Source of the DNA: Narthecium ossifragum
Taxonomy: Eukaryota; Streptophyta; Magnoliopsida; Dioscoreales; Nartheciaceae
Reading direction: 5' to 3'
Assembly: GCA_963920575.1 (NCBI GenBank)
Contig: OY986969.1
Coordinates: forward strand, 17,779,288 to 17,843,287
Length of the DNA stretch: 64,000 bases
In this document: in pieces, positions 9,705 to 20,611 of the stretch
Layout of the letters: every line of letters starts with the position of its first letter
Position numbering within the stretch: the first letter of the stretch is position 1
Position numbers and translations under genes: made by a program
Notes under the pieces: generated by a model
The model's database searches: none
The model's input: only the letters and a program-made list of their open reading frames with translations
What the model was told of the DNA's origin: nothing

Positions 9705-11538
9705 GTAGAACACGAACTCCCTACTCGGCCAAATTTTAAATCTTATAAGCAACCGCCAAGACATTTTGCTCCAAATGTAGTCCCGGAAATAAAGAAGGAA
9801 ATTCAATGATTGTTGAATGCTAAGTTTATTAGGACGACCAGATATGTTGAATGGCTTTCCAATATTGTACCCGTGTTAAAGAAAAACGACAAACTTAGGG
9901 TACGTATTGATTTTAGAAATTTAAACTTAGCCACACCGAAGGATGAGTATCCTATGCCATCAGTTGACAACTTGGTCGACTCTACTGCTGGGCATGAGAT
10001 TTATTCTTTTATGGATGGCTACTCCGGCTCTAATCAAATTTTTATCGCCGAAAAGGACATTCATAAAGCAACATTTAGATGCCCGGGGACATTGGGATGT
10101 TATGAATGGGTTGTGATGCCGTTTGGATTAAAAAATGCTGGAGGTACATACCAAAGGGCAATGAATTTAATTTTCCATGATATGATGAGTCAATCTGTCG
10201 AGGATTATGTTGATGATATCATGATCAAATCGCCTATTGTGACTGATCATTTTTCTCAGTTAGTATAGGTTTTTGAAAGGATGAGAGAATATAAGTTAAA
10301 ACTCAATACTTTGAAATATGCATTTGGGGTGCAAAAATGAAATTTCTTAGGTTTTCTCATCCATCGGTGTGGCATTTAGTTAGATAGCAACAAAACTAAG
10401 TCAATTATTGATGCTAAACCTCCTACTACCAAAAAGGAATTGCAAAAGTTTATCGGTCAAATGAATTTTTTTAAGGAGGTTTATTTCTAATTGCACAGGC
10501 AAAACACAAGTGTTTTCTTCGCTATTGCGGCTGAAGAGTGAGAACGATTTCGTCTGGAAAGATCAACATCAGCAAACATTTGAATGCTTGAAGCAATATC
10601 TTGCAACACCACCAGTGATGGCGAGACCAAGAATGGGCGAGCCCATGAAGCTGTATATCGCTATAGAAGACCGATCGATAGGTGGTCTCTTGGCGCAAGA
10701 TGGTGAAGAAGGGATAGAGAGAGCAGTGTATTATATGAGTAGACAGTTGCTATATTATGAGCAAAAATATTAGGTTATAGAAAAATTATGTTTGGTTTAA
10801 TATTTTATGTGCACTAACCTTCGAGCTTATTTAAAGCCTGTAACTGTCTATCTTGTATCAAAGTTTAATGTGATGAAATTTTTGTTCTCTCGACCAATCT
10901 TGCATCAACGCATTGGGTATTGGGTATTAACTTTGGCTGAATTTGATATTCGCTTTGTTTCTCAAAAGGTTGTTAAAGGCCAAGTGTTGGCCGATTTCTT
11001 AGTTGCTCATCCTTGTTTAGGCGTACCAAAAGAATTAGAGCAAGAGATTAATTTAGTAGCAATGACAGCTTGGATGATGTATTTTGATCTTTTTAAAACG
11101 GTAGATGGTGCATGCTTAGGCATTTCAATCATATCGCCCATTGGACGACACTATAAATTTGCTTATACATTAGACCAGCTATGCACAAACAATCAGGCCG
11201 AGTATGAGGCGTTGATCGTCGGCCTCAAAATATTGTTTGACTTAGGCATACTTAATATTCGAATCAAGGGAGATTCTCAATTGGAAATAAATCATGTTCT
11301 TGGTTCTTACAAGTGTCATAGAGATATTTTAATACATTTTCATCAAATCGCTCTATGGCTATTAAATCGTTTTCATGATTTTAAGATTGAGTTTGTGCCA
11401 AGATTACAAAATGATGAAACTAATACGTTGGCCCAAATAGCCTTTGGTTATAAAAGCTTAAAAAACTTGGGGGGCATGGTTGACTTTAAACATGGTCTTA
11501 TTTGTTCTGCCTTGATGCGAACACAGAAATTACTTTGA
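9705..11538 (+). pseudogene. RT and dual RNase H of Tat element D
   Basis: RT motifs run from RVRIDFRNLNLATPKDEYPM through SFMDGYSGSNQI and VVMPFGLKNAGGTYQRAMN to YVDD (about 10206-10217), the catalytic pair intact. The RT/RNase H connection follows (LQKFIGQMNFF, then KLYIAIEDRSIGGLLAQDGE, YYMSRQLLYYEQKY, FDIRFVSQKVVKGQVLADFL). The second RNase H is about 11065-11500: MYFDLFKTVDGACLGI, NNQAEYEALIVGLKI, IKGDSQLEINHV. Stops at about 10266, 10337 and 10771 and frameshifts near 10480 and 10790 break the polyprotein. The first residue block before RT (PPRHFAPNVVPEIKKEI) also carries a stop. Confidence 0.85.
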
Positions 11539-12510
11539 GATGAACCAAGTGGACGACCAAATTGATTGGCGTAGTCCTATCATTAATTATTTACAAAACT
11601 TGTCATCCAAAGTGGATAGAAAGCTTCGCCTTAAAGCAATACATTATATTTTACTAATTGATATTTTATATAAGCGTCGGCCAGATGGGATTTTTTTGAG
11701 ATGCTTGCGACCTGATGAATCAAAAATCACAATGGCCGTGATAGATAATGGAGTTTGCGGTGCATATCAATCTGGCATAATAATACGTAGTGGCTATTAT
11801 TGGCCACGCATGGGGGAGGAATCTGCCAGATATGTAAAAGGATGTGAGGCGTGTCAAAGGCATGGCCCATTACAGCAAGCACCGGCCAGTGAATTATCGC
11901 TCATTATAAAGCCTTGGCCATTTAGATGTTGGGCGATAGACATTATTGGTAAGATACATCCACCATCATCCATGTTGCACAAGTTTGTTATTGTGGCGAC
12001 AGATTATTTTACCAAATGGGTAGAGTCCATTCCTTTAAAAATAGAATCCGGTGATTATGTTATAAATTTCATCTGGGAAATATTATTTGTCTGTTTGGCA
12101 TCCCACAAACAATAGTGTCCGATCAAGGGACAATGTTTGTTAGTACTAGAGTAAAAAACGTTTTTGCTGAATGTAAAATAAATATGGCAAACTCTACACC
12201 ATATTATGCCCAATCAAATGGACAGGCCGAGGCGTCCAATAAGACGATTAAGTCAATCATAACGAATATGTTGGACGATAACCCAATGCAATCGCATGAA
12301 GGGTTATTAAGAGCTTTGTGGTCACATAGTGTGAGGACCCGGTCCTCAGACCTGGCTCGATCGTGTGCGTCGAGGGTCGTTCCACACTCGCGTTGTGCAC
12401 ACACGGCCATGAGATGTTATCCTTGTTTGATTAGAACCCTTAGGTGTGACCTAGATCGAAAGATCGGGGTTTGGGGCACGTTGTTTCCCCGTTTTCCACT
12501 TTCCAGGATG

Positions 12511-12640
12511 AGAGGATCGATCTTTTCGGCATAGAAGATCGATCTCCCTGTGCCTGGAAAGCCTTTGCCTTGTAACGAAGAAGAATGATCTTCACCAAGA
12601 TCGATCTTCATGGGGGTGAAGATCGATCTCTCTAATCGTG
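12511..12640 (+). repeat. GATCGATCTTC hairpin pairs (upstream part of outer LTR)
   Basis: Two inverted-repeat pairs. The clearest, near 12601-12630, has GATCGATCTTC facing GAAGATCGATC across an 8-base loop. They lie just upstream of the TATAAGAA box. Confidence 0.75.
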
Positions 12641-12904
12641 ACTGGCTCTATAAGAAGAACCCACCGATTTCTTTTTGATTTCTTTGGAAATCTTGGACGG
12701 AGGTCGAATCCGGCAGCTTGGGGAGGATCGTTTGGACGATCCAAAGCTTGTTGAGCCTGATTTGGAGGCTTCCATCGGTTCTAGGTAGGGATCTCTACCC
12801 ATATCTTAAGATTTGGTAACTTAAGTTTGCTTTGTCTCTCTTTAGCTTAGATCTTTGTATGTAGCCATTGGTTATTCGGTATTTTAGTGTTTTCGGACTC
12901 CCCT

Positions 12905-15345
12905 TGTGAGGACATGCCCCTCTACTCCTGGGTCGACCGGCTGGGTCGGACCCGTGGCTCGTTTGTTTGTTTCGCGTCGAGCGCGCGATCCGATGGATCA
13001 CATTGTTTCTTGGACCGCAAGGGCAATTTGGTAAATTGCGCCTTGTCGGTTTGTTTCATACTCGCGAATGCACGCACTGACCTTGTTTGTGTTAGTGTTT
13101 GATTAGAATGGTTAGGTGGACCTGGGATCGGAAGATCCGGGCTTGGGCTTGTGTTTTAGCCCAAGTTTGGCTTTCTGGGCAAATAGGATTGATCTTTCTT
13201 GCTAAGATCGATCTTCTTTTAGAAGAAGATCGATCCTTCTATACCAGAAAGTCCTGGCGGTTGAGCTTGAGAGGACGGTCGTCGTGGCCGTCACCCTCCA
13301 ATGTCAGAGGAGAGACGACTTCCTCTCCTCTCCTTCTCCTTTTCCGCTCCTTCCCCGGCCTTCCCCCTCACTCTTCTTCCTCTTCTCTTCATGTTCACTT
13401 TCCCCTCCTTCTTCCTTCTTCTTTCTTCTTCTTCCACAGTTCTGTTTTTCCCCTGTTTCCCGCGAGCTTCTTCTTCTCCGTTCTTCCTCCTCCGGCCATC
13501 GTTTTGGGAGCTTGAAGGCTCGTTGGATCCGTGGCGGCATGAGGAAGATCCCTCGCGTAGTTTAGTTGCTTGGTTAGCGGCTGTTTAGCAGGGAATCAGC
13601 TGAGGATTAGCGTTTCCGGTAGGTTTTCTTCCTACGAGAGTTGTTTAATATGTTTCTCTTAATCTAGCTGGTAGATCTTGTAGTTCTTTGTGTTGTTGGC
13701 TTCCTCTTGTTTAGTATAATTTATGGTATAAGTTTCATAAGCTTTGGTTGAGATTTTAGCATGATTTATGCATGTTTAGTCTCGGATTTTCCGGTTTCTG
13801 CTCTTCTTGAAGAACATCCGGCTTGCGGCGAGTTTTCCTATCGGTACGTGTATTGTCTTTGGTTGCGATGAGCCTAAGAGTTGTAGATCTTTGAATCTAC
13901 TTTCAGACCCAACTGATTTAATAATTTTGTGATTTTCCTACGATTTGTTATGGTTTTCGCACTGGTTGGTTGCGTTGCAGCAAGCAATGGTAAGTTAGTT
14001 TTGATTAGCGGTTTCGATTAGTGTTTTCCCGTTAATCCAGCTGTTGGATGTTTCCAGATTTGGGATACGTTGATCCCAGAATATTGACTTACTGAAGTCT
14101 AAGTTGGATCTTGAATCTGACGTCGGTTGGATGTCAGATCGACGGCGTCAACTAGCTGCTATGTAGAGAACTTTTGGTGTTTTATATAATATTATATGTT
14201 CGAAACATATAATATTATATTTTTACTGTTCATCGAGGTTTTCGGGGTTGCTTCCCGTTGCAGGAGTCCGCGGTTGACGGTCCTGATACCGTCGTAATGC
14301 CGGGACCCGCTGCGGATCGGCTGGCAGCGGTTGGTAGTACCGCTGCAGCGATCCAGTTGGAGTTGTATGCTGCCTTATCATACTATTGCATGCCTATTTC
14401 TCTTATTTGTGTATGTTCATAGCATGCATTCTCTGTTGTGCATTAGTTGCATGGTTAGGGCGTGGGTGATCTGTGGGTCGCCGTCCTGAGGCTGAAAGCT
14501 CGGATTTAGCCCTAGGACCGGGGTTGGGTAGCTTGGTCCAGGTTCGAATTGTGGTGTCCAGTCAAACTTGATGATAGGCTTAGATGACTGGTACACCTGT
14601 TGCTTGATTATTATAGAGGTCATGTTAGCCTCGAGTCGGATGCTGAGGTGTAGCCGGTGTCCCACTGTGTTGACCCTTGAGTAGAGAGATTGACTACTTA
14701 GCGGTGCAGTTTCCCGCCTGCAATGTCGTTCCCTGCTTGTGTGCCAGCAGTGCTGTTTCCTGCTATTGAGTGTAACCTGACATGTGACCAGCTCGGCTGG
14801 AAGACCATGAGTGTGGGCCTCAGGGACACGCAGTGGGGTTACGGGACGCCTGTATACACCCAGGTTTTACTTGAGGGCGACACTGTTGCGTTTCCCTCTT
14901 CCTTTTGTGTGTTGTAGTGTAGAACCCTACTGAGCTTTATGCTCACTCCTACCAGGGCTGCGTTTTGCAGGTGCATGCGTCAGTTCTTCCTTTGTGGCCC
15001 ATACCGGGCAGTTGGTCGACGGTGCGGCGACGCCAGGCGAAGTCTGAGAGGTGGTGATCTTTTACAGTTTTTAAACCTTGGTTAGTTAGTATCCTATGGG
15101 AGTATAAATGTTGTATTTGAATCTTACCCTCTCCGAGGATATGTATATTAAATTCACTTGGGTTTTGTAATCTGAGGTTCGAGGTTTGTAATTTAATTAT
15201 GTCTTTTTAAATTGAGGGTGTTTTGATGAATTGTTAGGGAGACCAATAGGTTAGAGGGAACCCTCGTCAATATTTTTCCACGGTTTGTTAGGTTTCGGTT
15301 CACGTCGCCCGGCCCGGTTGGGTTTTTGCGGGTCGGGGCGCGACA
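12905..15345 (+). mobile_element. Inner solo LTR, nested in the outer solo LTR
   Basis: Begins TGTGAGGACATGCC and ends GGGGCGCGACA. It is flanked by perfect CCCCT duplications at 12900-12904 and 15346-15350. At 2441 bp it matches, end to end, the minus-strand LTR at 24147-26564 (2418 bp). It has no internal domain. CT-rich sequence at 13310-13500 gives long but meaningless open frames. A hairpin of the GATCGATCTTC type is at about 13203-13235 and an AT palindrome at 14184-14220. Confidence 0.92.
14184..14220 (+). repeat. Perfect 17-bp AT-rich hairpin in inner LTR
   Basis: The arm ATATAATATTATATGTT (14184-14200) faces its exact reverse complement (14204-14220) across the 3-base loop CGA. The sister LTR keeps the structure at 25245-25283 with a 15-bp stem and 9-base loop. 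Confidence 0.85.
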
Positions 15346-15444
15346 CCCCTAGTTCCATGCTATCAGATCCCTGAGTTTTATGAAGTTTGGTCTTGTATTT
15401 CATGCGTTTTCCGGTGTTTTCTCCGAGGGTTTCCGGCGGCTGAA

Positions 15445-15705
15445 GAGGATCGATCTTCTTGTGAAGAAGATCGATCACTCTTGTGATCTCACGCCCAGCC
15501 CGAGAAGGATCGATCTTCACGGCCATGAAGATCGCTATCTTTCGTGTTGAGCCAGTGCGGTGCTTGCCTGAGGAGGATCGATCTTCATTGGAGATGAAGG
15601 TCGATCTCTCCCTTAGCAGTGGACCTGTACATGGAAGATCGATCTCCACTGGGTATGAAAATTGATCATTTCCTTGGCAAAGGGCATCTATGGGGAAGAT
15701 CGATC
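15445..15705 (+). repeat. Array of GATCGATCTTC inverted repeats (downstream part of outer LTR)
   Basis: About five spaced units, roughly every 60-70 bp, each with GGATCGATCTTC facing (G)AAGATCGATC or a decayed version. The first, near 15448-15475, has an 11-bp stem. Confidence 0.75.
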
Positions 15706-17439
15706 TCCTTTGTGCAGTAAGTTGATTTTGGCTTGCTTTTCAACGGTTTGATTCCAAATCAACTCGGTTTTCTTTTATGTCTTTTCTATTGTTAGAATTA
15801 GGATATTATGGTGTTCTAATCGTGATTTCACGCTTTGCCTTAAGTTTTTAAGATGATTTGTATTTCCGGTTGTTTTGCCGATTTTTATGGATTTTAATCG
15901 GTTTTTCGATAAGCATGTGTTAACTGTAGTTGCATTTATTTAGTTGTAACTTGTAGTAGTTAGATCCTTACTACTTTGTGGTTAACCGGGAGAATCATGG
16001 CTCCAGGGAATGTGTAGAATAATTGTGCCTCATATTGTTGATATGTCATATAGTGACACTTAGGTTAGATGTTTGTATAGGTGTATGCATTTGATTGCAT
16101 TAGATGCATTTTAGGTTAAGGTGTGGATGATGGGTTGATCGTCGATCCGAGGCTCTCAGGTAGCTCGGGTCTAGCACTAGGACCGTGGTTGGGTAGCCTG
16201 GTCTAGGGCGAGATTGTGGTACTATTGACTTATCAGATCTTGGTTCTTGAGGTTTAGAGGTCATACCGTCCTCCTTTACCAAGCTTGAGTGTGGGTGTGC
16301 TTTACTTTTCTGTTTGTTTACGTTTGGAGAGCGCTAGCCCGCGTGATCCCCGGCGTGGTCGACGTTTGGGGAGCGCCTAGAGCCGGCGTGATCCCCGACA
16401 TGGTCGGCGATTGGGGAGCGTCCAAACCAGGCGTGATCCCCGTCGCGTTTGCATGCTTGTAGTAGATGCGCCTTAGGCTTGGCAGGGAGACGGTTCAGTT
16501 CCAGTTTCCCCTTCCTTGAGTGTGGCGTAGAGTAGAACCCTACTGGGCTTTATGCTCACCCTACCCGGACTACATTTGCAGGTGCAGACACCAGTGTCTC
16601 TATAACTCCTAGCAGATCAGCTTTTGGCGGCGCGACGACTTCTAGAGGACGTTGAGGTGACTGAGGATTGGATCGTACAGTTTGACAGTTTTGTATACAG
16701 TATCCGTCGTGGATTAGTTTATATGTATATTTTCTATCTTTGATTAATTCTGATATAAATCTGTACAACTCTGATGTTAATGGAATAGTTTGTTTTAGAT
16801 TTCAATTCTTCCTTCAGAAATCAAATGTTTAAATTATTCGTGGTAATTGTTGTATCACACCCGATTGGAAGTGAACAGGTGTAGGTCCCCTCCCTCACGT
16901 CCCGGTCCGAATGGGTCTTCTGGGCCGGGGCGTGACACATAGGACTACACCCAAGTCCAGCACTAAAGTTACACCTTTTCAATTGGTATATGGCCAAGAA
17001 GCAGGTTTACCGGCTCAGATAAATGTCCTATCGCCAAGAGTACTAGGACAGGATGATCTAACATAGGAAGAATATCAGAAATCCTTTATGTATAATTTGT
17101 TAGAGCTCGATGAACAGCAAGCTATCACTTTGGAAAACATTGAGGCGCAAAAAATAAAAATAGCCGATATATATAACAAGATGGTTGTATCAAGAAAATT
17201 TAAAGAAGGTGACTTAGTATGGAAAACAAGCCTACCTATAGATCGTAATGATCCGAAATACGAAAAGTGGTCGCCCAACTGGGAAGGACTATTTTTGGTC
17301 GACCAGGTGTTATCGAATGGGTCATATCAATTGAGAAATATTGACGGTAGTCTACTTCAAGCCATGATAAATGGTAAGTACTTGAAAAAGTATTTCCTAG
17401 CGATGTAAAAGTAAGAATAATATGAGAAGGAAAGTTCAT

Positions 17440-19054
17440 GAAATGAACGATTGCAATTAGAAAAGACGTTATATAATTAAAGAGAATGTTAAAAATCTAC
17501 CTTTTCTCTTTCTTTTGTCTGGCCGAGGGCCATGCGGTGACTTCTTTCTTTCGTCCTCTCTTCTCTTTTGGAGGAGTAAAATTCTCAAAAACAAGATCCT
17601 TATCAAGAAAGAAAAGACGCTCTTTGACCATTGAATCCCTGTTATCGACTATAGTAGTCTCAATATCGTTGGTTGGTTCAAAAGATCTAAGCTTAAACCT
17701 CTTGATGAGGAGTTCTCTTTTCTCTACATGAAGAACCCAAAATATTGGGGAAGACACATCACCGTTGGGCGATGATGTTGAAGCTGAAATATGGTGGAAT
17801 TGGCCAGGCCTGTTTAAGGCCAAATTGATGAGCATCAAAATTGCGAGCGTAAACTTCTACCCCACACTTATTGTTGGCCTTACCCCAAGCCATATCGAAA
17901 TGAAGGTCACGGCCGATGAGAAAATGGGCCCAGGCCAATATCTTAACCGCAGAATCTACATTTGAGGAAAGATCAAGTAAGGAACTGATGGTTGATGGAT
18001 GAGAATCGGAATTGAAAGGATGATAAGAAGAGTAAGTGGACATAGTTTAAAAATAATTAAAAAATTGTCGGAAAGACTGGAATGGACGATGAAGAAAGAT
18101 ACAAATGGCCTTGAGTTCTGACCGATGACGATGAAGGCAACACATGAAGTTCAAGAAAATAGGCTCTAAACCATAGTTGGACGAGCCAAAGAGGACCAAA
18201 ACCCATCAGACTACTACCCTCTTTCAATTGATCAAGGGCGAGATACATGCCTTGATAAATGGCTAAAAAAATAAAAGAAGAAAGGGAAAGAACTTGTCTT
18301 CCAGCAGCGAGTTCTTGGGCGAGTTGAATGTAGCCCTTGACAGGTTTCTTAGCAGGAAGGTAAAGGACAAATTTACAAAGCCAATAGTAAATGAACGCTA
18401 TTTGTTCACGGGAATTTGGAGTGCAATCGGTCTCTGCTAGCTTAGCATAAGTATTAATGAAGAGACCATAATTCTTATCGGCCTCGAGGACTGTTTCACA
18501 GTCATGTAGTTCCATATTGGCCGATATAAGAGAGCCGAGAGGAGAGAGACCGGTTAAGAGCGATATGTCAAGCAAAGTAATAATAAGTGTGCCAAAGGGG
18601 AAAACAAAATTCTTATACTCTGTCGACAAAAAAAGGAGCGATGAAATAAGTAAGTTGGGTTCTTGGTGAGGAATTCTAGTGCTCAAATCCAGAAAGTCTA
18701 AGATACCAGCATCAGAAAAAAAAAATTCTTAGACTCAGGATGGTTAATCATCCTATTATGTCATTCAACAAATTTGTCATCAGTCAAAGGCCAAGAGGTG
18801 ATAGGATTCTTCGAAGAAAAGGAAGACAAATTAAGGTTTTGAGAAAGGGGAAAATCACCAGAAATGGGAAAAGAATGCAAGAAAGGCATAGCCTCAGGAC
18901 CAAGGGAAGGAATGCTTTCCGGAACAAAACAAGGACCCAAGATAAACAACTTGGAGGTAGAATCACCTTCCCAAACTAGATAGGCACTCTGTACCTCATC
19001 CGCCTTCATGCTTTCATTGAACTCTCCGACTGCTGCATTCACTTCTTTCTGCAC
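17440..19054 (-). pseudogene. Plant mobile domain (PMD, aminotransferase-like) ORF, antisense in element D
   Basis: Antisense to gag-pol, downstream of integrase. The best block is 18057-18686: NFVFPFGTLIITLLDISLLTG, then YYWLCKFVLYLPAKKPVKGY, AQELAAGRQVLSLSSFIFLA and GFGPLWLVQLWFRAYF, the characteristic order of the plant mobile domain also found in MAIL/MAIN-type host proteins. An N-terminal block lies at 18761-19054 in another frame and C-terminal blocks at 17759-18043 and 17497-17838, so frameshifts have broken one ~500-residue ORF. Retand and related Tat elements are known to carry extra ORFs antisense between pol and the 3' LTR, which fits this position. Function in the element is unknown. 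PMD identity is strong; the exact start is not determined. Confidence 0.75.
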
Positions 19055-19419
19055 TTCATCATCAGCTTTTATCTAACGTCCCATGATAATGAATGAGAAA
19101 TAAGCACCAAAGTAAAGAGGAAGAAAACAAAGCGTCGTCGGAAAGGTAGATGAATAGAAATAAAGCCCTAGAAGACCGGAGGAAGACGACAAATGGGAAG
19201 ACTTCTTTCTCAACCGGATAAGCAGTTTAAATAAGGACTTTTTGTCATCACATTAAATGCCAGGTCCAAAAAGATTTGGATAGAGAGAGGAAACGGCGCC
19301 ATGATTTAATTTCCTAGACATGCGGTATGATTAGGTTTAAAAGCAAAACGCTCAAATCCCGTCTAATGACGTCACCTCATCATTAAAAGTATTCCTCGAT
19401 CACCGCATGGGGGGCAAAA

Positions 19420-20611
19420 TATTAGCCAAAATAATGGCAAAACAATTAATGACGGACACATAAGAAAAATAACAATGACCGATGAACGATGATGTGTACA
19501 TGATTTCATCATCCAGGCACAAACCATCGGCCAAATGAAAGATCATATATCTATGTGTAAGGATGGAGCATCGCCCATAAAGCAAGAAACCAAATCATTA
19601 GCCAAAGACAAACATGGAGCAAGTAAAGGATGATGATTGACCAAAGGTCATGATGAACCAAGGCAATTGAAGCCATCGTCCAGAAGTAATTAAAACATGT
19701 GTCAATTAAGGTCATAAAACACATGCAGGTATGACATGGACAAGGAACGATAAGTAATTTAGCATAACCATGATGTGTGCAACGAAGGAGCATCGACCAC
19801 GTGTACTCTCCAAACCATAATAGAACGTGGAAGAAGCTGTTGCGGCACAGTTAGCGCACGATCCCCTTCATTGGTGCCATTACAACTCAAGTCGGGAACA
19901 ATTATTAATTAGATCCTTAGATATAAATAGCTTTCTTTTCACCACTGTAAAACCCCTGATACTCTTGTAACCTGCCATGAGCATGGATTCCTGCGTTTCT
20001 TTTGTAGCTATTATTTTTTATTAAGGAAGATTTTTAGTTGAATTACTGTTCTTCTTACTGCTTTCTTAGAATAATGTAGTTAGTATGATCAGTTTAATGG
20101 TTTTCATTTCCGTTCTTTCTGGTAGTTTAACTTAGAATTATGGGTTTTCCATTTTTATTCTTTCCGGTAGTTCAATTTAGTGTAATCTAGGTGTAATTAG
20201 TTTAGATTAACTCTCAGGTTAAGTTAAACTAGTTTTATTATTGTTGTTTCTTTGCTTTCCAATTGTTGGTTTAATTTAGGGATAATTTCGATTTAATTAG
20301 GTTAAGATAAGTAGTTTCTGTTCTTTATCTTTCTAGTTACTGTTTTAAGTTCATCTAGTTTAATTAGTTAGTTAAAGATAATTTTAGATTAATTTAGATT
20401 CTATTCACAGCATAATCTAGACTTACTTTCAATTCTCTTTACTGTCATTCTATTTAATTTAGTTTATTTAAATTTGATCATCTTTTTCATTTAAATAGAC
20501 ACCTCTGTTCGAACATAGTTTGAAGGAGTTTGAACATTATCACGTCCCTGATTTTAATATTAAGACTAAGTTTGACCATTGCCGATCTACAACAAGATTT
20601 TCACGTCAACA
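19420..20611 (+). mobile_element. Probable 3' LTR of Tat element D
   Basis: A purine-rich GCATGGGGGGCAAAA tract ends at 19419, as polypurine tracts do before a 3' LTR, and the next bases TATTAGCC resemble a decayed TG start. A TATAAATA-type box is near 19920-19928 and the sequence may close at GTCAACA (20611). There is no second LTR or TSD to confirm the ends, which are approximate. Confidence 0.45.

Larger units (their letters stand above)
12330..16937 (+). mobile_element. Outer solo LTR (Tekay/Del-like), nested in element D integrase
   Basis: Begins TGTGAGGACC and ends GGGGCGTGACA, flanked by perfect 5-bp duplications CATAG (12325-12329 and 16938-16942). It interrupts the integrase and contains no internal gypsy sequence, so it is a solo LTR. 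Its own length without the inner insertion is about 2.16 kb. A TATAAGAA box lies near 12650. Arrays of GATCGATCTTC inverted repeats occur at 12511-12640 and 15445-15705. It is related to the LTRs at 390-649 (start region) and 61454. Confidence 0.9.
11540..17408 (+). pseudogene. Integrase of Tat element D, split by nested LTRs
   Basis: The first part is 11540-12329. Its zinc-binding region has lost both histidines (VIDNGVCGAYQSG where family members have H-GVCGAHQ), but keeps CEACQRHG. The core has Asp in CWAIDIIGK, Asp in SDQGTMF and Glu in NGQAEASNK; a frameshift near 12090 precedes the second Asp. The second part is 16943-17408 and resumes exactly where the first stops (LWSH then RTTPKSSTKVTPFQLVYGQE). 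It continues to the C-terminal module (EGDLVWKTSLPI, WEGLFLVDQVLSNGSYQL) and a stop at 17406-17408. A stop at about 17060 also interrupts it. Removing the insertion and one CATAG copy restores colinearity. Confidence 0.85.
9661..20611 (+). mobile_element. Tat-lineage Ty3/gypsy element D, 5' truncated and interrupted
   Basis: Order: RT, RNase H, a second RNase H, integrase (split by nested LTRs at 12330-16937), an antisense plant-mobile-domain ORF, probable 3' LTR. The extra archaeal-type RNase H and the antisense ORF are hallmarks of the Tat clade (Retand/Ogre relatives). The 5' LTR, leader, gag and protease are absent; element A abuts the RT start at 9660. Internal stops and frameshifts mark it as old, in keeping with three later insertions in or beside it. 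Confidence 0.8.

Noticed and set aside
13284..13588. Overlapping open frames rich in Ser/Pro/Leu on both strands
   Set aside because: They come from CT-rich LTR sequence inside the inner solo LTR; composition-driven, without start context or domain. The mirror copy at 25841-26273 behaves the same way.
15445..15705. CRISPR-like array from regularly spaced repeats
   Set aside because: Units are inverted-repeat pairs of unequal length in a plant LTR; no constant direct repeat or unique spacers of equal size.
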